The translations under genes were made by a program, and so were the position numbers. Below are positions 52,742 through 62,700 of a stretch of 64,000 nt of DNA, piece after piece. Source of the DNA: Dyadobacter luteus (lineage in GTDB: Bacteria; Bacteroidota; Bacteroidia; Cytophagales; Spirosomataceae); assembly GCF_003383615.1 (NCBI RefSeq), contig NZ_QNUL01000002.1, positions 494,286 through 558,285 of the forward strand. Reading direction: 5' to 3'. The notes beneath the pieces were generated by a model. The model saw only the letters and a program-made list of their open reading frames with translations, did no database searches and was not told where the DNA came from. Position 1 is the stretch's first letter. Every line of letters starts with the position of its first letter.

Positions 52742-55700
52742 TTAATTTTTCACAATTTTCATGGTCTGTCCAGCATTCGTAGTAATAAGATAAACCCCGG
52801 CTGGCAATGATGAAATATCGATTTTGTGGTCATCTGATGTAACTTGTATAAGTTTTAGAACCACTCCCTGGGTATTGACTAGTTTCAACGAAGTTCCGGT
52901 AAGGTCTTTTCCTTTGATGCGGACAAAATCATGAGCAGGTATTGGGTATGCCAAAATATTGCTGTGTTCTTTGGGCAATTTTACACCTATGATCCTGCTG
53001 TAAGCATAACTTCCATCAAGCTCGCTCATCCTTAGTCTGTAATACGCTATGCTATTCAAATGAGACTGGGTATCTGTGAATTCGTAGCGACTTTCGGTAG
53101 TCTTGCTTGCCGGGATATTGCCAATTGCTGTAAAGTCTTTGCCGTTATTACTGTATTCTAAGCTGTATTGATCCATGTCAACCTGCTCGGTTACACGCCA
53201 TTGAAGTGATACTGTGTGAGTTTCTGTGAGTATTCCTTCAAAGCTTACCAATTTAACGGGTAGGGGTGCCTGGGCAGAGCCTATAAAGAAACCACTGAAT
53301 CCTTTCACATCAAAACTTACTTCCCAACGCGCCAGGCCGTAATGCCACCTGAGTTCAGGTGTAATTGTGGTGGGGGTGCCCTGGTAGGCTGCGGGCCCGG
53401 TTTGACCTTGCTTCGGTAAGCCGTGGTACTGAAATACCCTTAACCTACCCGGGTTTTCATTTGGCCCGGAAGGAAGCTCCATATGCCCCAGGCTTGTGTT
53501 GTAGGCAGAGAACTCTTCTTGCGTGAAATACAACGTTACCCTGGCTGTAGCAGTGGTGGAGCTGTTGGCAGGTGATATATCATAATAACGTTGCAGATAC
53601 GGAGAACCGTTATAGGTTTGAACGGAATTGTCGATGTGCGTGGTAACATTGACTATGCCATTCACGGGAGCATCACCGTTTGAACTGATAACAGCCACAC
53701 TGCGGCAGACGTCGCCCATTGCCCGTATATAGTAAATTTGCCCGGCAGAAATGTTTACACTTGTTGTTTGGCCATTCGTAGAAAGACGATCAGCACCGGT
53801 CAATGAGGCAAGCTGATATTCATAGGCTCCGGCATCCACAATGCCATCGAAAAAACGGCTATTTCCATTTAGATCTGTTGTGAATCCATTGAGTACACCT
53901 CCTGTCCCGATATTCAATGCCGGGCTACATCCCTGCAAAGTAAAGTTTCCATTGGTAGCATCAGTAAAAAGCGGATCCTGCGAAATCGCTTGCACTGTTT
54001 CTTTGTCTCCGATAATGGCGTTTTCTCCACCCTCGAGAACACTAAAATAGGCTTTGGTTTTACCAGGTCCGGAGGTATATAACTGGCTGCTTGACGTGGA
54101 CTGCATATTACCCCACACAATGCAGTTGACTAGCTCGGTTTCCGCCCCCTCATAATTATGCAATGCTCCACCATTTTGATCCGCAGTATTATTTACGAGC
54201 GTGACATTGGTAAACCTTGGTTTGGCATTTTGGTAAGAGAACGCCGCTCCTCCGCTTTGAGCTGTGTTTTGGATGAAAAGCGAATTAACGACGGTTGTCA
54301 TGCCTGGGCCGTCATTATAGATCCCACCTCCCCACACGCTAGCGTTGTTTGCTCTAAACACACAGTGGTTGATCAGAGGATAAGCCAAATGATTGAGCAT
54401 TCCGCCGCCAGTGACTGCCGAGCCGCCGGTAATGGTGAAGCCGTCCAGAAGAGCCGCCTTTGTCAAACCATTATTGTCATTGACAATCACACTTTTGCCG
54501 TTACCTTTCAGGGTTGTTACGTTCTGGTTCCAATTACGGTCGGTGAAAGCCGGCGTACCTGCAGATGAAAAGCCGCCGTATATTTTGACGCCTTCTTTCA
54601 TAGAAAATGACTGTCCCGATGCGGGTTTGTATTCACCGGCGGCTACCCAGACCTGCTCAGCACCTTCGGCGTTGATCATAGCCTGTAAGTCACCGGAGGC
54701 ATTTTCCCAGGAACCGCCGTTTCCGCCACCGTTTTGCCTGACATAACGGACCGGGAAGATTTCTTTCCCTGCTTCATAAGCACCCATATCGATGCTGACG
54801 CCATAAATCCTTATTTCGCCTGCCAAATCACTGATAGCAGCTGCATTATTTAGCAAAGAGCTGTTGCCGGCATTTACTGCAGGGCTTGAAACAGCAATTT
54901 GATAATTGTTGTTTCCCGCATCCTTAAACAGCGGGTTGGTATCCAGGTTATGTCCGTTGTCACTCCCTACCGAAGTTTGCCAATTGCCACTACCACCGCT
55001 GCCCTGTACGAGGCTGTAAGAAATATCCGCGCGACCATTGGCCCCCGGTCCCTGAAAATTAAGAGCAGTACCGCTGTTGCTCCAGATAATGCTATTGTGA
55101 ACCGTCAGATTACTGCGTTCGACTGTGACACCACTTCCACCGGAACCGGCAGTATTGCCGCTGATGGTGACATTGACTATAACCGGGCTGCTACTGTTAA
55201 GTACGTAGATACCACCACCAGGTGCCGATGCGGTGTTGCTGGTAACCAGGGAATTTTCCAAACGAAAATTGTCTGATCCGCCTGACAAGGCTATTCCGCC
55301 GCCATGTGAAGTTGCGGAGTTGCCTTTAATCACCAGGTTCCGCATTAAAGGAGAAGAAGCCCTGTTGTAAATACCACCACCTTCTGAGGCACTTCCACCA
55401 GTAATGGTAAAGCCGTCGAGTATAGCAGCGTTTGTCAGAAAATTGAGATTGTTATAAACCACGCTGGCATTATTACCTTTCAGTGTAGTAACGTTGGTGG
55501 CATAGTTACGGTCGTTGATGGCCGGACTGCCTGTTGCTGGAAATCCTCCGTAGATTTTCACACCTTCTTTCATAGAAAACGATTGACCGGAGGCGGGCTG
55601 ATATTCTCCGGCAGCAACCCAGACCTGATTATCTGTCGTTGATGAATTAATCATGGCCTGCAAATCTCCGGAAGCATCCGACCAGCTATATCCATTGCCG

Positions 55701-58700
55701 CTAGCTCCCTGGCGAACATAACGGATGGGGGCATCCTGCACCTGTTGGTTTTCGAAGGCTCCCATATCCACACTATTGCCGTAAACCCTGGGACTACCTG
55801 ATAAATCTTTCAAGGTCTCTATATCTGTCAGTAAAGCATTGCTGCCTGCATTCACGGCCGGGCTCCATGTAGGAATCGAATAATTGTCGCTCGGCGCATC
55901 CAAAAATCCTGGATCAACATCCAGATTATTTCCGTTATCTGTTCCGACTGTACTTTGCCATCCGTTGCCACTGCCACCACTCCCCTGTATAAGACTGTAA
56001 GAGATGTAAACTGCACCGCTACTTGCAGTTACAGGTCCTGCGAAGTTTGCTGCCGTACCTGTATTTCCCCAAACGATACTGTTTTGAATATGCAGGTAAC
56101 TGCGTTCAACGCTTACACCGCTTCCGCCTGCACCAGCTGTATTTCCGCTTATGGTCACATTGAGAAGAGTAGGGCTGCTACTATTGAGTACATACATACC
56201 ACCGCCTTGCCCTAATGCAGTATTGCCTGTAAACAGCGAATTTTCCAAACGGAAATGATCAGAACCTTCTACCGCTGCCACAGCACCTCCAAGAGAGGTA
56301 GCAGTATTGTCTTTGATGATCAGGTTACGCATGAGTGGCGAGGAAACCCTGTTGTAAATCCCGCCACCTTCTCCGGCATGCCCGCCAGTAATGGTGAATC
56401 CGTCAAGTATAGCAGCGTTTGTAAGGAAGTTGAAGTTGTTGTAGACCACGCTGGCATTATTACCTTTCAGTATCGTGACGTTGGTAGCATAGTTACGGTC
56501 GTTCATAGTCGGATTACCTGTTGCTGGAAATCCTCCGTAAATTTTCACACTTTCTTTCATAGAAAACGATTGACCGGAAGCAGGCTGATATTCCCCGGAC
56601 GCTACCCAAATTTCATTATTCGTGCCCGATGAATTGATCATCACCTGCAAATCACCGGAGGCATCTTCCCAGCTATATCCATTCCCAGTAGCTCCCTGTC
56701 GGACGTATCGAACAGACGCGTTTTGTACCTGTTGGTTTTCATAAGCTCCGAGGTCAATAACGCTGGCAACAATTCTGGCATTACCCGAAATATCTTTCAA
56801 ACTAGGTGCGTTGTTCAGCAATGCAGTGTTACCTGCGTTAACAACTGGACTCCATGTGGGGAAAGTGTAGTTGCTGTTGGCTGGATCTATAAACAACGGA
56901 TCGGTGTCGATGTTATGACCATTATCCGTTCCTATGGTACTTTGCCATCTGCTGCCACTACCGCCGCTGCCCTGTACTAGGCTGTAAGAAATATCTGCGC
57001 GACCATTGGCTCCCGGTCCCTGAAAATTAAGAGCAGTACCGCTGTTGCTCCAGATAATGCTGTTGTGAACCGTCAGATTACTGCGTTCGACTGTGACACC
57101 ACTTCCACCGGAACCGGCAGTATTGCCGCTGATGGTGACATTGACTATAACCGGGCTGCTACTGTTAAGTACGTAGATACCACCACCAGGTGCCGATGCG
57201 GTGTTGCTGGTAACCAGGGAATTTTCCAAACGAAAATTGTCTGATCCGCCTGACAAGGCTATTCCGCCGCCATGTGAAGTTGCGGAGTTGCCTTTAATCA
57301 CCAGGTTCCGCATTAAAGGAGAAGAAGCCCTGTTGTAAATACCACCACCTTCTGAGGCACTTCCACCAGTAATGGTAAAGCCGTCGAGTATAGCAGCGTT
57401 TGTCAGAAAATTGAGATTGTTATAAACCACGCTGGCATTATTACCTTTCAGTGTAGTAACGTTGGAGGCATAGTCACGGTCGTTGATGGCCGGACTGCCT
57501 GTTGCTGGAAATCCTCCGTAGATTTTCACACCTTCTTTCATAGAAAACGATTGACCGGAGGAGGGCTGATATTCCCCGGCTGCAACCCATATTTGTTGTC
57601 CGGCACGAGAATCATTAACTGCTTCAGTAAGGTCAGATGCAGCATTTTCCCAGCTGCTACCATTTCCAATGCTTCCTTTTCTTATGTAAAAAATACCATT
57701 GGCATCAGGTGAAAGTTGCTCTTTCCGCAATGCAAGACTATGAAAACCTCCTGCTGATGCATATGTGTAAATTTGATCACCTATCCGTACAGGACTGTGT
57801 TGGTCAATGGTATTTCCCGTACCCAATGCTCCATCAGCCCCATGTCCCCAGGACCATAACGTACCGTCTGCTTTAATAGCCAGCGTATGATCCTGACCCG
57901 CACTTACATGCCTCCAATCACTTGCCTGCCCAACCTGAACAGGGCTGTGTTGATCAGGATATTCGTCATTACCAGAATTGCCAGTGCCTAAGTGATTTCC
58001 CGTACCCCATGCCCATAACGTACCATCTGACTTTAATGCCACCGAATGCCATCTTCCCGCACTGACCTGCATCCAGTCAGCCGCTTCGCCTACCTGTACG
58101 GGCAGATGTTGACTATCGGTATTGCCAGTTCCTAATTTTCCATTGCTCCCACTGCCCCAAGCCCATAATGTGCCATCTGCTTTTAGGGCAAGCGAATGAT
58201 TATCTGAGGTGCTTACCTGTGTCCAGTTAGTTGAATTGCCTATTTGAACAGGGCTGTATTGATCTTGAATGTTCCCTGTTCCAAGTCGTCCGGATGATCC
58301 GCTGCCCCAAGCCCATAATGTACCATTTGATTTAAGTGCAAGAGAGTGACTAAATCCCGCAATAACCTGTACCCAATCGGAGACTTCGCCAACCTGCACA
58401 GGGCGATCTTGGTCATTGTCATTTCCCGCTCCCAGGCGGCCGGAGTTCCCACTACCCCAAGCCCATAATGTGCCATCTGTTTTAATAGCTAGTGAGTGTG
58501 CTGAGCCCGCGCTAACCTGACCCCAATTAGATGCCTGACCAATCTTCACTGGGTGGTTTTGCTGGTCGGTATTCCCTGTTCCCAAACGTCCTGAATTTCC
58601 GTTGCCCCAAGCCCATAAGGAGCCATCGGATTTTACGGCAAGGGAATAATCTCCTCCCGCACTTACCTGTTTCCAGTCGTTATCATTATTCACCGCAACA

Positions 58701-58927
58701 GGGCTGTTTACGTCATTTTCGTTGCCTGTTCCTAATCGTCCTGATAATCCGATACCGAAAGCGAATAAAGTTGGCAGTTGCTCCTCTGCGGTATTGAAAG
58801 ATAATTTGCCCGAAGCATACTTTTGTCCGTTAACGCCACTGACAGCGCCGAGCAGAATAAAGATTAAAGTTAAAAGTTTCCTGAGCCCACTGCTCAAAAG
58901 CAGTGGTTGAGTAGAATTTTTCATCAT
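52742..58927 (-). CDS. 2061-residue T9SS surface protein: RCC1 propeller plus four beta-helix modules
   Basis: After a signal peptide (ending VSGVNGQ, residue 35) come seven RCC1-type repeats (about 50-405; unit LWAWGSGNSGRLGTGN ... HSLALKSDGT), enough for one seven-bladed propeller. Four modules of about 325 residues follow, each beginning YVRQGATGNGYSWEDASGDL-like, then VWVAAGEYQPASGQSFSMKE, GVKIYGGF and a right-handed beta-helix of the polymorphic outer membrane protein type (FTITGG, GGGIYN, SSPLMRN, NSIIWSNSG). The rest is a beta-sandwich region and a C-terminal T9SS domain (LAYPIPAHDFVRIKG ... LPAGVYLITTNAGQTMKIVKN). It is probably a surface adhesin or matrix protein. It starts 55 bases after the YceI gene. 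Confidence 0.92.
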   Translation of the reverse strand: MMKNSTQPLLLSSGLRKLLTLIFILLGAVSGVNGQKYASGKLSFNTAEEQLPTLFAFGIGLSGRLGTGNENDVNSPVAVNNDNDWKQVSAGGDYSLAVKSDGSLWAWGNGNSGRLGTGNTDQQNHPVKIGQASNWGQVSAGSAHSLAIKTDGTLWAWGSGNSGRLGAGNDNDQDRPVQVGEVSDWVQVIAGFSHSLALKSNGTLWAWGSGSSGRLGTGNIQDQYSPVQIGNSTNWTQVSTSDNHSLALKADGTLWAWGSGSNGKLGTGNTDSQHLPVQVGEAADWMQVSAGRWHSVALKSDGTLWAWGTGNHLGTGNSGNDEYPDQHSPVQVGQASDWRHVSAGQDHTLAIKADGTLWSWGHGADGALGTGNTIDQHSPVRIGDQIYTYASAGGFHSLALRKEQLSPDANGIFYIRKGSIGNGSSWENAASDLTEAVNDSRAGQQIWVAAGEYQPSSGQSFSMKEGVKIYGGFPATGSPAINDRDYASNVTTLKGNNASVVYNNLNFLTNAAILDGFTITGGSASEGGGIYNRASSPLMRNLVIKGNSATSHGGGIALSGGSDNFRLENSLVTSNTASAPGGGIYVLNSSSPVIVNVTISGNTAGSGGSGVTVERSNLTVHNSIIWSNSGTALNFQGPGANGRADISYSLVQGSGGSGSRWQSTIGTDNGHNIDTDPLFIDPANSNYTFPTWSPVVNAGNTALLNNAPSLKDISGNARIVASVIDLGAYENQQVQNASVRYVRQGATGNGYSWEDASGDLQVMINSSGTNNEIWVASGEYQPASGQSFSMKESVKIYGGFPATGNPTMNDRNYATNVTILKGNNASVVYNNFNFLTNAAILDGFTITGGHAGEGGGIYNRVSSPLMRNLIIKDNTATSLGGAVAAVEGSDHFRLENSLFTGNTALGQGGGMYVLNSSSPTLLNVTISGNTAGAGGSGVSVERSYLHIQNSIVWGNTGTAANFAGPVTASSGAVYISYSLIQGSGGSGNGWQSTVGTDNGNNLDVDPGFLDAPSDNYSIPTWSPAVNAGSNALLTDIETLKDLSGSPRVYGNSVDMGAFENQQVQDAPIRYVRQGASGNGYSWSDASGDLQAMINSSTTDNQVWVAAGEYQPASGQSFSMKEGVKIYGGFPATGSPAINDRNYATNVTTLKGNNASVVYNNLNFLTNAAILDGFTITGGSASEGGGIYNRASSPLMRNLVIKGNSATSHGGGIALSGGSDNFRLENSLVTSNTASAPGGGIYVLNSSSPVIVNVTISGNTAGSGGSGVTVERSNLTVHNSIIWSNSGTALNFQGPGANGRADISYSLVQGSGGSGNWQTSVGSDNGHNLDTNPLFKDAGNNNYQIAVSSPAVNAGNSSLLNNAAAISDLAGEIRIYGVSIDMGAYEAGKEIFPVRYVRQNGGGNGGSWENASGDLQAMINAEGAEQVWVAAGEYKPASGQSFSMKEGVKIYGGFSSAGTPAFTDRNWNQNVTTLKGNGKSVIVNDNNGLTKAALLDGFTITGGSAVTGGGMLNHLAYPLINHCVFRANNASVWGGGIYNDGPGMTTVVNSLFIQNTAQSGGAAFSYQNAKPRFTNVTLVNNTADQNGGALHNYEGAETELVNCIVWGNMQSTSSSQLYTSGPGKTKAYFSVLEGGENAIIGDKETVQAISQDPLFTDATNGNFTLQGCSPALNIGTGGVLNGFTTDLNGNSRFFDGIVDAGAYEYQLASLTGADRLSTNGQTTSVNISAGQIYYIRAMGDVCRSVAVISSNGDAPVNGIVNVTTHIDNSVQTYNGSPYLQRYYDISPANSSTTATARVTLYFTQEEFSAYNTSLGHMELPSGPNENPGRLRVFQYHGLPKQGQTGPAAYQGTPTTITPELRWHYGLARWEVSFDVKGFSGFFIGSAQAPLPVKLVSFEGILTETHTVSLQWRVTEQVDMDQYSLEYSNNGKDFTAIGNIPASKTTESRYEFTDTQSHLNSIAYYRLRMSELDGSYAYSRIIGVKLPKEHSNILAYPIPAHDFVRIKGKDLTGTSLKLVNTQGVVLKLIQVTSDDHKIDISSLPAGVYLITTNAGQTMKIVKN
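54987..55600 (-). repeat. near-identical repeat, copy A (beta-helix module 3)
   Basis: This 0.6-kb stretch is almost identical, base by base, to 56955-57568; the offset is exactly 1968 bases (656 codons). Only a few bases differ, mostly silent, while modules 2 and 4 are clearly more diverged. This points to recent duplication or gene conversion between modules 1 and 3. Confidence 0.9.
56955..57568 (-). repeat. near-identical repeat, copy B (beta-helix module 1)
   Basis: Partner of 54987-55600. Both encode the stretch from FTITGGSASEGGGIYNRASS through NSIIWSNSGTALNFQGPG to YSLVQGSGGSG without amino acid change except near the ends. Short-read assemblies could collapse or swap these copies. 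Confidence 0.9.
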
Positions 58928-58982
58928 TGAGTTTATGGATTAAAATTAGATTTGGTCATTGATCCGCATACGTATACGGAAA

Positions 58983-59603
58983 TCAGTGTTCAGTAGCTAC
59001 GAGTCTGAACTGCACATCAATACCCGGCTTGACATACATGCTGTCTGCCGTATTTTCATCGGTGGCGTATCTCATTCCCCACAGTGTTCTGTCAAGACGT
59101 GTAGCACCAGTCACTTCCACGCTTTTTTCTGTGAAGTTCACTTTCACCGTAAACCTGACAGGATTGGTTTTGCCCAGGATGGTCAGCTCACCAAATGCCT
59201 GGTAGCTTCCGGGTAAATCAGTATCCGGGGTAAGAGAGATAATTTTGAAAACAATTTCGGGATGCGCGGCCATATCAAAAAAATCAGCGCTTTGCAGGTG
59301 ATGTATCAGCTGTGCTTTAAGCTCATCAGTGGGTAGGTTAATACTGATCAGCGAGGAAAGGGGCAGTGTGATATGCCCGCCAGTGATTTGGTTTTTATCG
59401 TTGACCAGTAGCTGACCAGAAACTTTGATAGTACCGTTGTTGCCGCTACCATCTTTTAAGTACCCCTTCCATTCCATCGCCGAGGCAGATTCATCTACAG
59501 TGAAAGGCAGCGAGCCGCTACCTTTATCACAGGATTGTAGCAGAACACAAATAGTCAACGCGAGCAAACCGATGCTGCGGGTAACGAGTAAATTTTTTTT
59601 CAT
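58983..59603 (-). CDS. YceI-family lipoprotein
   Basis: A 206-residue protein. ATG at 59603 is chosen because it opens a lipoprotein signal (MKKNLLVTRSIGLLALTICV, lipobox LLQSC); the frame upstream overlaps the regulator gene and has no signal. The mature part is a YceI lipocalin-like barrel: FTVDESASAMEWKGYLKDG, GHITLPLSSLISINL, HLQSADFFDMAAHPEIVFKI and FGELTILGKTNPVRFTVKV. YceI proteins bind an isoprenoid or other lipid in the periplasm; here the Cys would attach it to a membrane. It lies between the HTCS and the giant T9SS protein gene and probably shares a transcript with the latter. Confidence 0.9.
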   Translation of the reverse strand: MKKNLLVTRSIGLLALTICVLLQSCDKGSGSLPFTVDESASAMEWKGYLKDGSGNNGTIKVSGQLLVNDKNQITGGHITLPLSSLISINLPTDELKAQLIHHLQSADFFDMAAHPEIVFKIISLTPDTDLPGSYQAFGELTILGKTNPVRFTVKVNFTEKSVEVTGATRLDRTLWGMRYATDENTADSMYVKPGIDVQFRLVATEH

Positions 59604-59633
59604 CCCTTTATTTCTAACAGTTGAGATCTGCTG

Positions 59634-59699
59634 CAAAATTGAAGGATAGTAAATATTTCGGCTATAACAGCTGTCGCAAATACTATAACTGATGTCGCA
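59634..59699 (-). promoter_or_regulatory. direct-repeat operator and promoter of the YceI gene
   Basis: Read on the minus strand, TGCGACATCAGTTATAG (59683-59699) and TGCGACAGCTGTTATAG (59662-59678) are two exact copies of TGCGACAnnnGTTATAG with a period of 21 bp. Twenty bases further on is CAATTTTG (59634-59641), a -7 box with one mismatch; no TTG is at -33, where the second repeat ends. This is the arrangement of an AraC-type activator bound at a weak promoter. The upstream gene encodes a regulator with AraC output, so it is the probable binding protein. Confidence 0.65.
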
Positions 59700-59724
59700 T
59701 GCGCTATTCTGTTGTACAGAATTT

Positions 59725-62700
59725 CTAAATATTCTTTTTGTAATACTCAGAAGGAGTCTCTCCATAAAGCGCTTTAAAGCACTTTGTGAAATAAGCCGGA
59801 CTGTCGAACCCCGCCTTGTATGCTGACTCGGAGCTGCTGAAACCTGCCTTTAAAAACTCTGCTGCTTTGGAAAGCCTGTAATTTCTGACCACATCACTCA
59901 CAGTCATATCGGCCACAGCACGCAGTTTCCGGTGAAGTTGTGAGCGGCTCATGTTCATGCGTGAGGCCAGCTGATCAACACCTACGGAGGAATTGTCAAG
60001 GTCCTGGTCAATGACATGGTAAAACTTTGTAAGGAAAGGATCCAGTTCTTTTGTGGGTGCAAAACCTGGAGACCCGATCTGGTTTTGTATATAGGCTCGC
60101 ATCCTGCGCTGGCGTTCAAGCAGGTTGTGAACCCGCAAATTTAGTTCCGGAACATGGAATGGCTTGGTCAGGTAATCGTCAGCTCCTGTGGTCAGTCCTT
60201 GCATGCGGCTTTCTACTTCTACTTTTGCTGTCAACAATATTACCGGTATATGACTGGTTTGCTGATGCTCTTTGATTTGTTGGCAAAATTCAAAACCGTC
60301 CATGACAGGCATCATCACATCACTGATGATCAGGTCTGGTAATGTTTCCAACGCGATTTTAAGGCCGTCGGCTCCGTTTGTTGCTTTGGTAATGGTATAG
60401 TGGCCAGGTAAGCTTCCGGCAATGAAGTCGGCCAACTCTATATTGTCCTCCAAAAGTAAAATACAGACTTCTTCATTTTTGTTGGAATATATTAGCTGTT
60501 CATCTGGACACACTAGTTCAGCAGCAGGCTTAGTTGATAAAATCGCAGGCAGATAAGGCAAAAATACACGGAAAGTGCTGCCTTTACCATACTTGCTTTC
60601 TACATCTATGTAGCCCTTCTGGACTTCAACAAATTCTTTAACCAGCGCCAGGCCTATACCACTGCCAGCCATTTCCGTACGGCCATTTTTATCAATCTGA
60701 TAATAACGATCAAAGATAAACGCTAGCTTGTCGTCAGATATGCCTATGCCGGTATCTGTAATTGAAAAAATAATATAATCCTGCACGGCAGTCACTGTCA
60801 GGCTTACTTGTCCGCCTGCGGAAGTGAATTTTAATCCATTGCCAATCAGGTTTGCCAGTATTCGTTCAAGCTTAGCCGCATCGAACCAGTAATTCCCATG
60901 AACCTGATTGATCAACTTCAGTTCCAATCCCTTTTTTGATGCTTCTTCTATGAACAGCGCGATTGTATTTTCGCAGAAATTGCTCAAATCACCTGCCGAC
61001 TGGTTTACTGTCAGCATCCTGGCGTCAGCCCTGGAAAAGTCGAGTAGCTGATTGATCAATTCCAAAAGTTGCCGGGCATTCCTTTCAATAGATTGTAGTT
61101 TGGTTGCGTCGTTGGTACCTGCGTTTTTTTCTATCAATTGGGCGAGGGGAGACAAAATCAGCGTGAGCGGGGTACGGAAGTCGTGGGTAACATTGGTAAA
61201 AAAGCGTTCTTTCATTTCTGCCAGAGTCCTGAGCTGCTGAGCTTCCCGTTTTTTTAGTTCAACTGACTTGCTAAGGTCAATTCTGATGAGTTGCAGACGG
61301 AACCAATACCAAATACCACCTGCAATCAGCGTCGCATAGAGCATATAAGCCCACCAGCTGTGCCACCATGGCGCCCGAATGGTAATGGTGAGTCTTTTAA
61401 TTTCCTTGCTCCAGTGACCTGTGGTATTGCTGGCGTTGACCATAAACTGGTAGGTGCCCGGCGGAATTTTTGTATAATTTGCAAAGGGAATGTGAGCTGA
61501 GTGGACCCAATCATTATCGTATCCTGTAAGCTGATACCGGTATTTGAGGTCATGTGGCTGGTTGAACTGTAGCCCTGCAAAATAGAGTGTTACCGTGTTC
61601 TGATCATGTGGCAGTACAAGCTCCTTGATCGCATTGAGTGGAGATGTGAGCAGACCATCTGCAGAGTGTTCAATCGTTGCATTGTTGATCTTCAAGTCCG
61701 TTAAAGCGATCGTGGGCTGATGGGTGTCCTCTTTTATTTTGTCGGGGTCAAATAGTGTCCAGCCGCTTGTGCCTCCGAATGCCAGACGGCCGTCAGGAAG
61801 TGCCAGTTGGTGAAATCTGTTAAATTCATCTTCAAGCAGTCCATGCCGGGTTTGAAATACCTGCACCTGATGCGTGACAGGGCTGAAACGGCAAAGGCCT
61901 TTATTGGTACCAAACCAAAAATTGCCGTAACGGTCAGCGAGAAGTGTATAAATTGTATTATCCGGAAGACCAGTCTGCGAATTGAAAACCTGGGCTTTCA
62001 GTGTCTTTTTGTTCAGGCAGACAAGTCCGTTCCGGCTGCCGATCCACAAAAGATCCGGTCTTGTCGGATCAGCCTTCACGCCAAGCAGCTGATTGGTAGG
62101 AAGCGAGACGGGTGATGAATTTTGTTTAAGCTGCTGCAAGTTGCCGGTTTTATGGTCAATCACGATCAGTCCGTCCATTTCGGTCGTAATCCATAAATGC
62201 TGCTGGTCCATGCATATATCCTGAGGCGTTATATTTGTCCCTAATTTTTTGCTGATGTATCCTTCCGGCAACAGCCATTCCCATGCATTTTTACTTTGGT
62301 TATAGATCAGTATGTTTCTGTTGTAACCAATTACAACCGGTGCGCCTTCGGGGCTAATGGTTAGCCCTTTGATTCCGATACCTGTTTCAGAAGAGTTGGA
62401 TATTTGGGTCAACTTTGGAAGTGAAAAGAAATTTTTTGTTACAGGATTATACCTGACGACCTGCTGTTTGATGCCGATCCAAAGATGCCTGCTCTTATCG
62501 TAGGCTGAACGGATGTGGTAACCCGGTGCTGCGAAACGCTGATCCTGAATGTTCCAGTCAAAAAGGGCTGACAGGGATTTATTGAACTCTGTTTTCAGAA
62601 CATCTGATACAAATCCTTCTTTAAATGGAAAAGATGGAAAGAAAGGTGTCGTAAGGTCTGTCTGGGAAATTCCGTGGGCATTGGTACCCAGCCAGATAAG

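Noticed and set aside
54158..55276. Long plus-strand frames opposite the giant surface protein
   Set aside because: They are shadows of the repetitive Gly/Ser/Asn-rich coding sequence and repeat with it; no start context or domain is present.
57690..58780. Regular DNA repetition that could look like a repeat array
   Set aside because: It is coding and encodes RCC1 propeller repeats in frame; unit length and sequence vary, so it is not a CRISPR or a tandem satellite.
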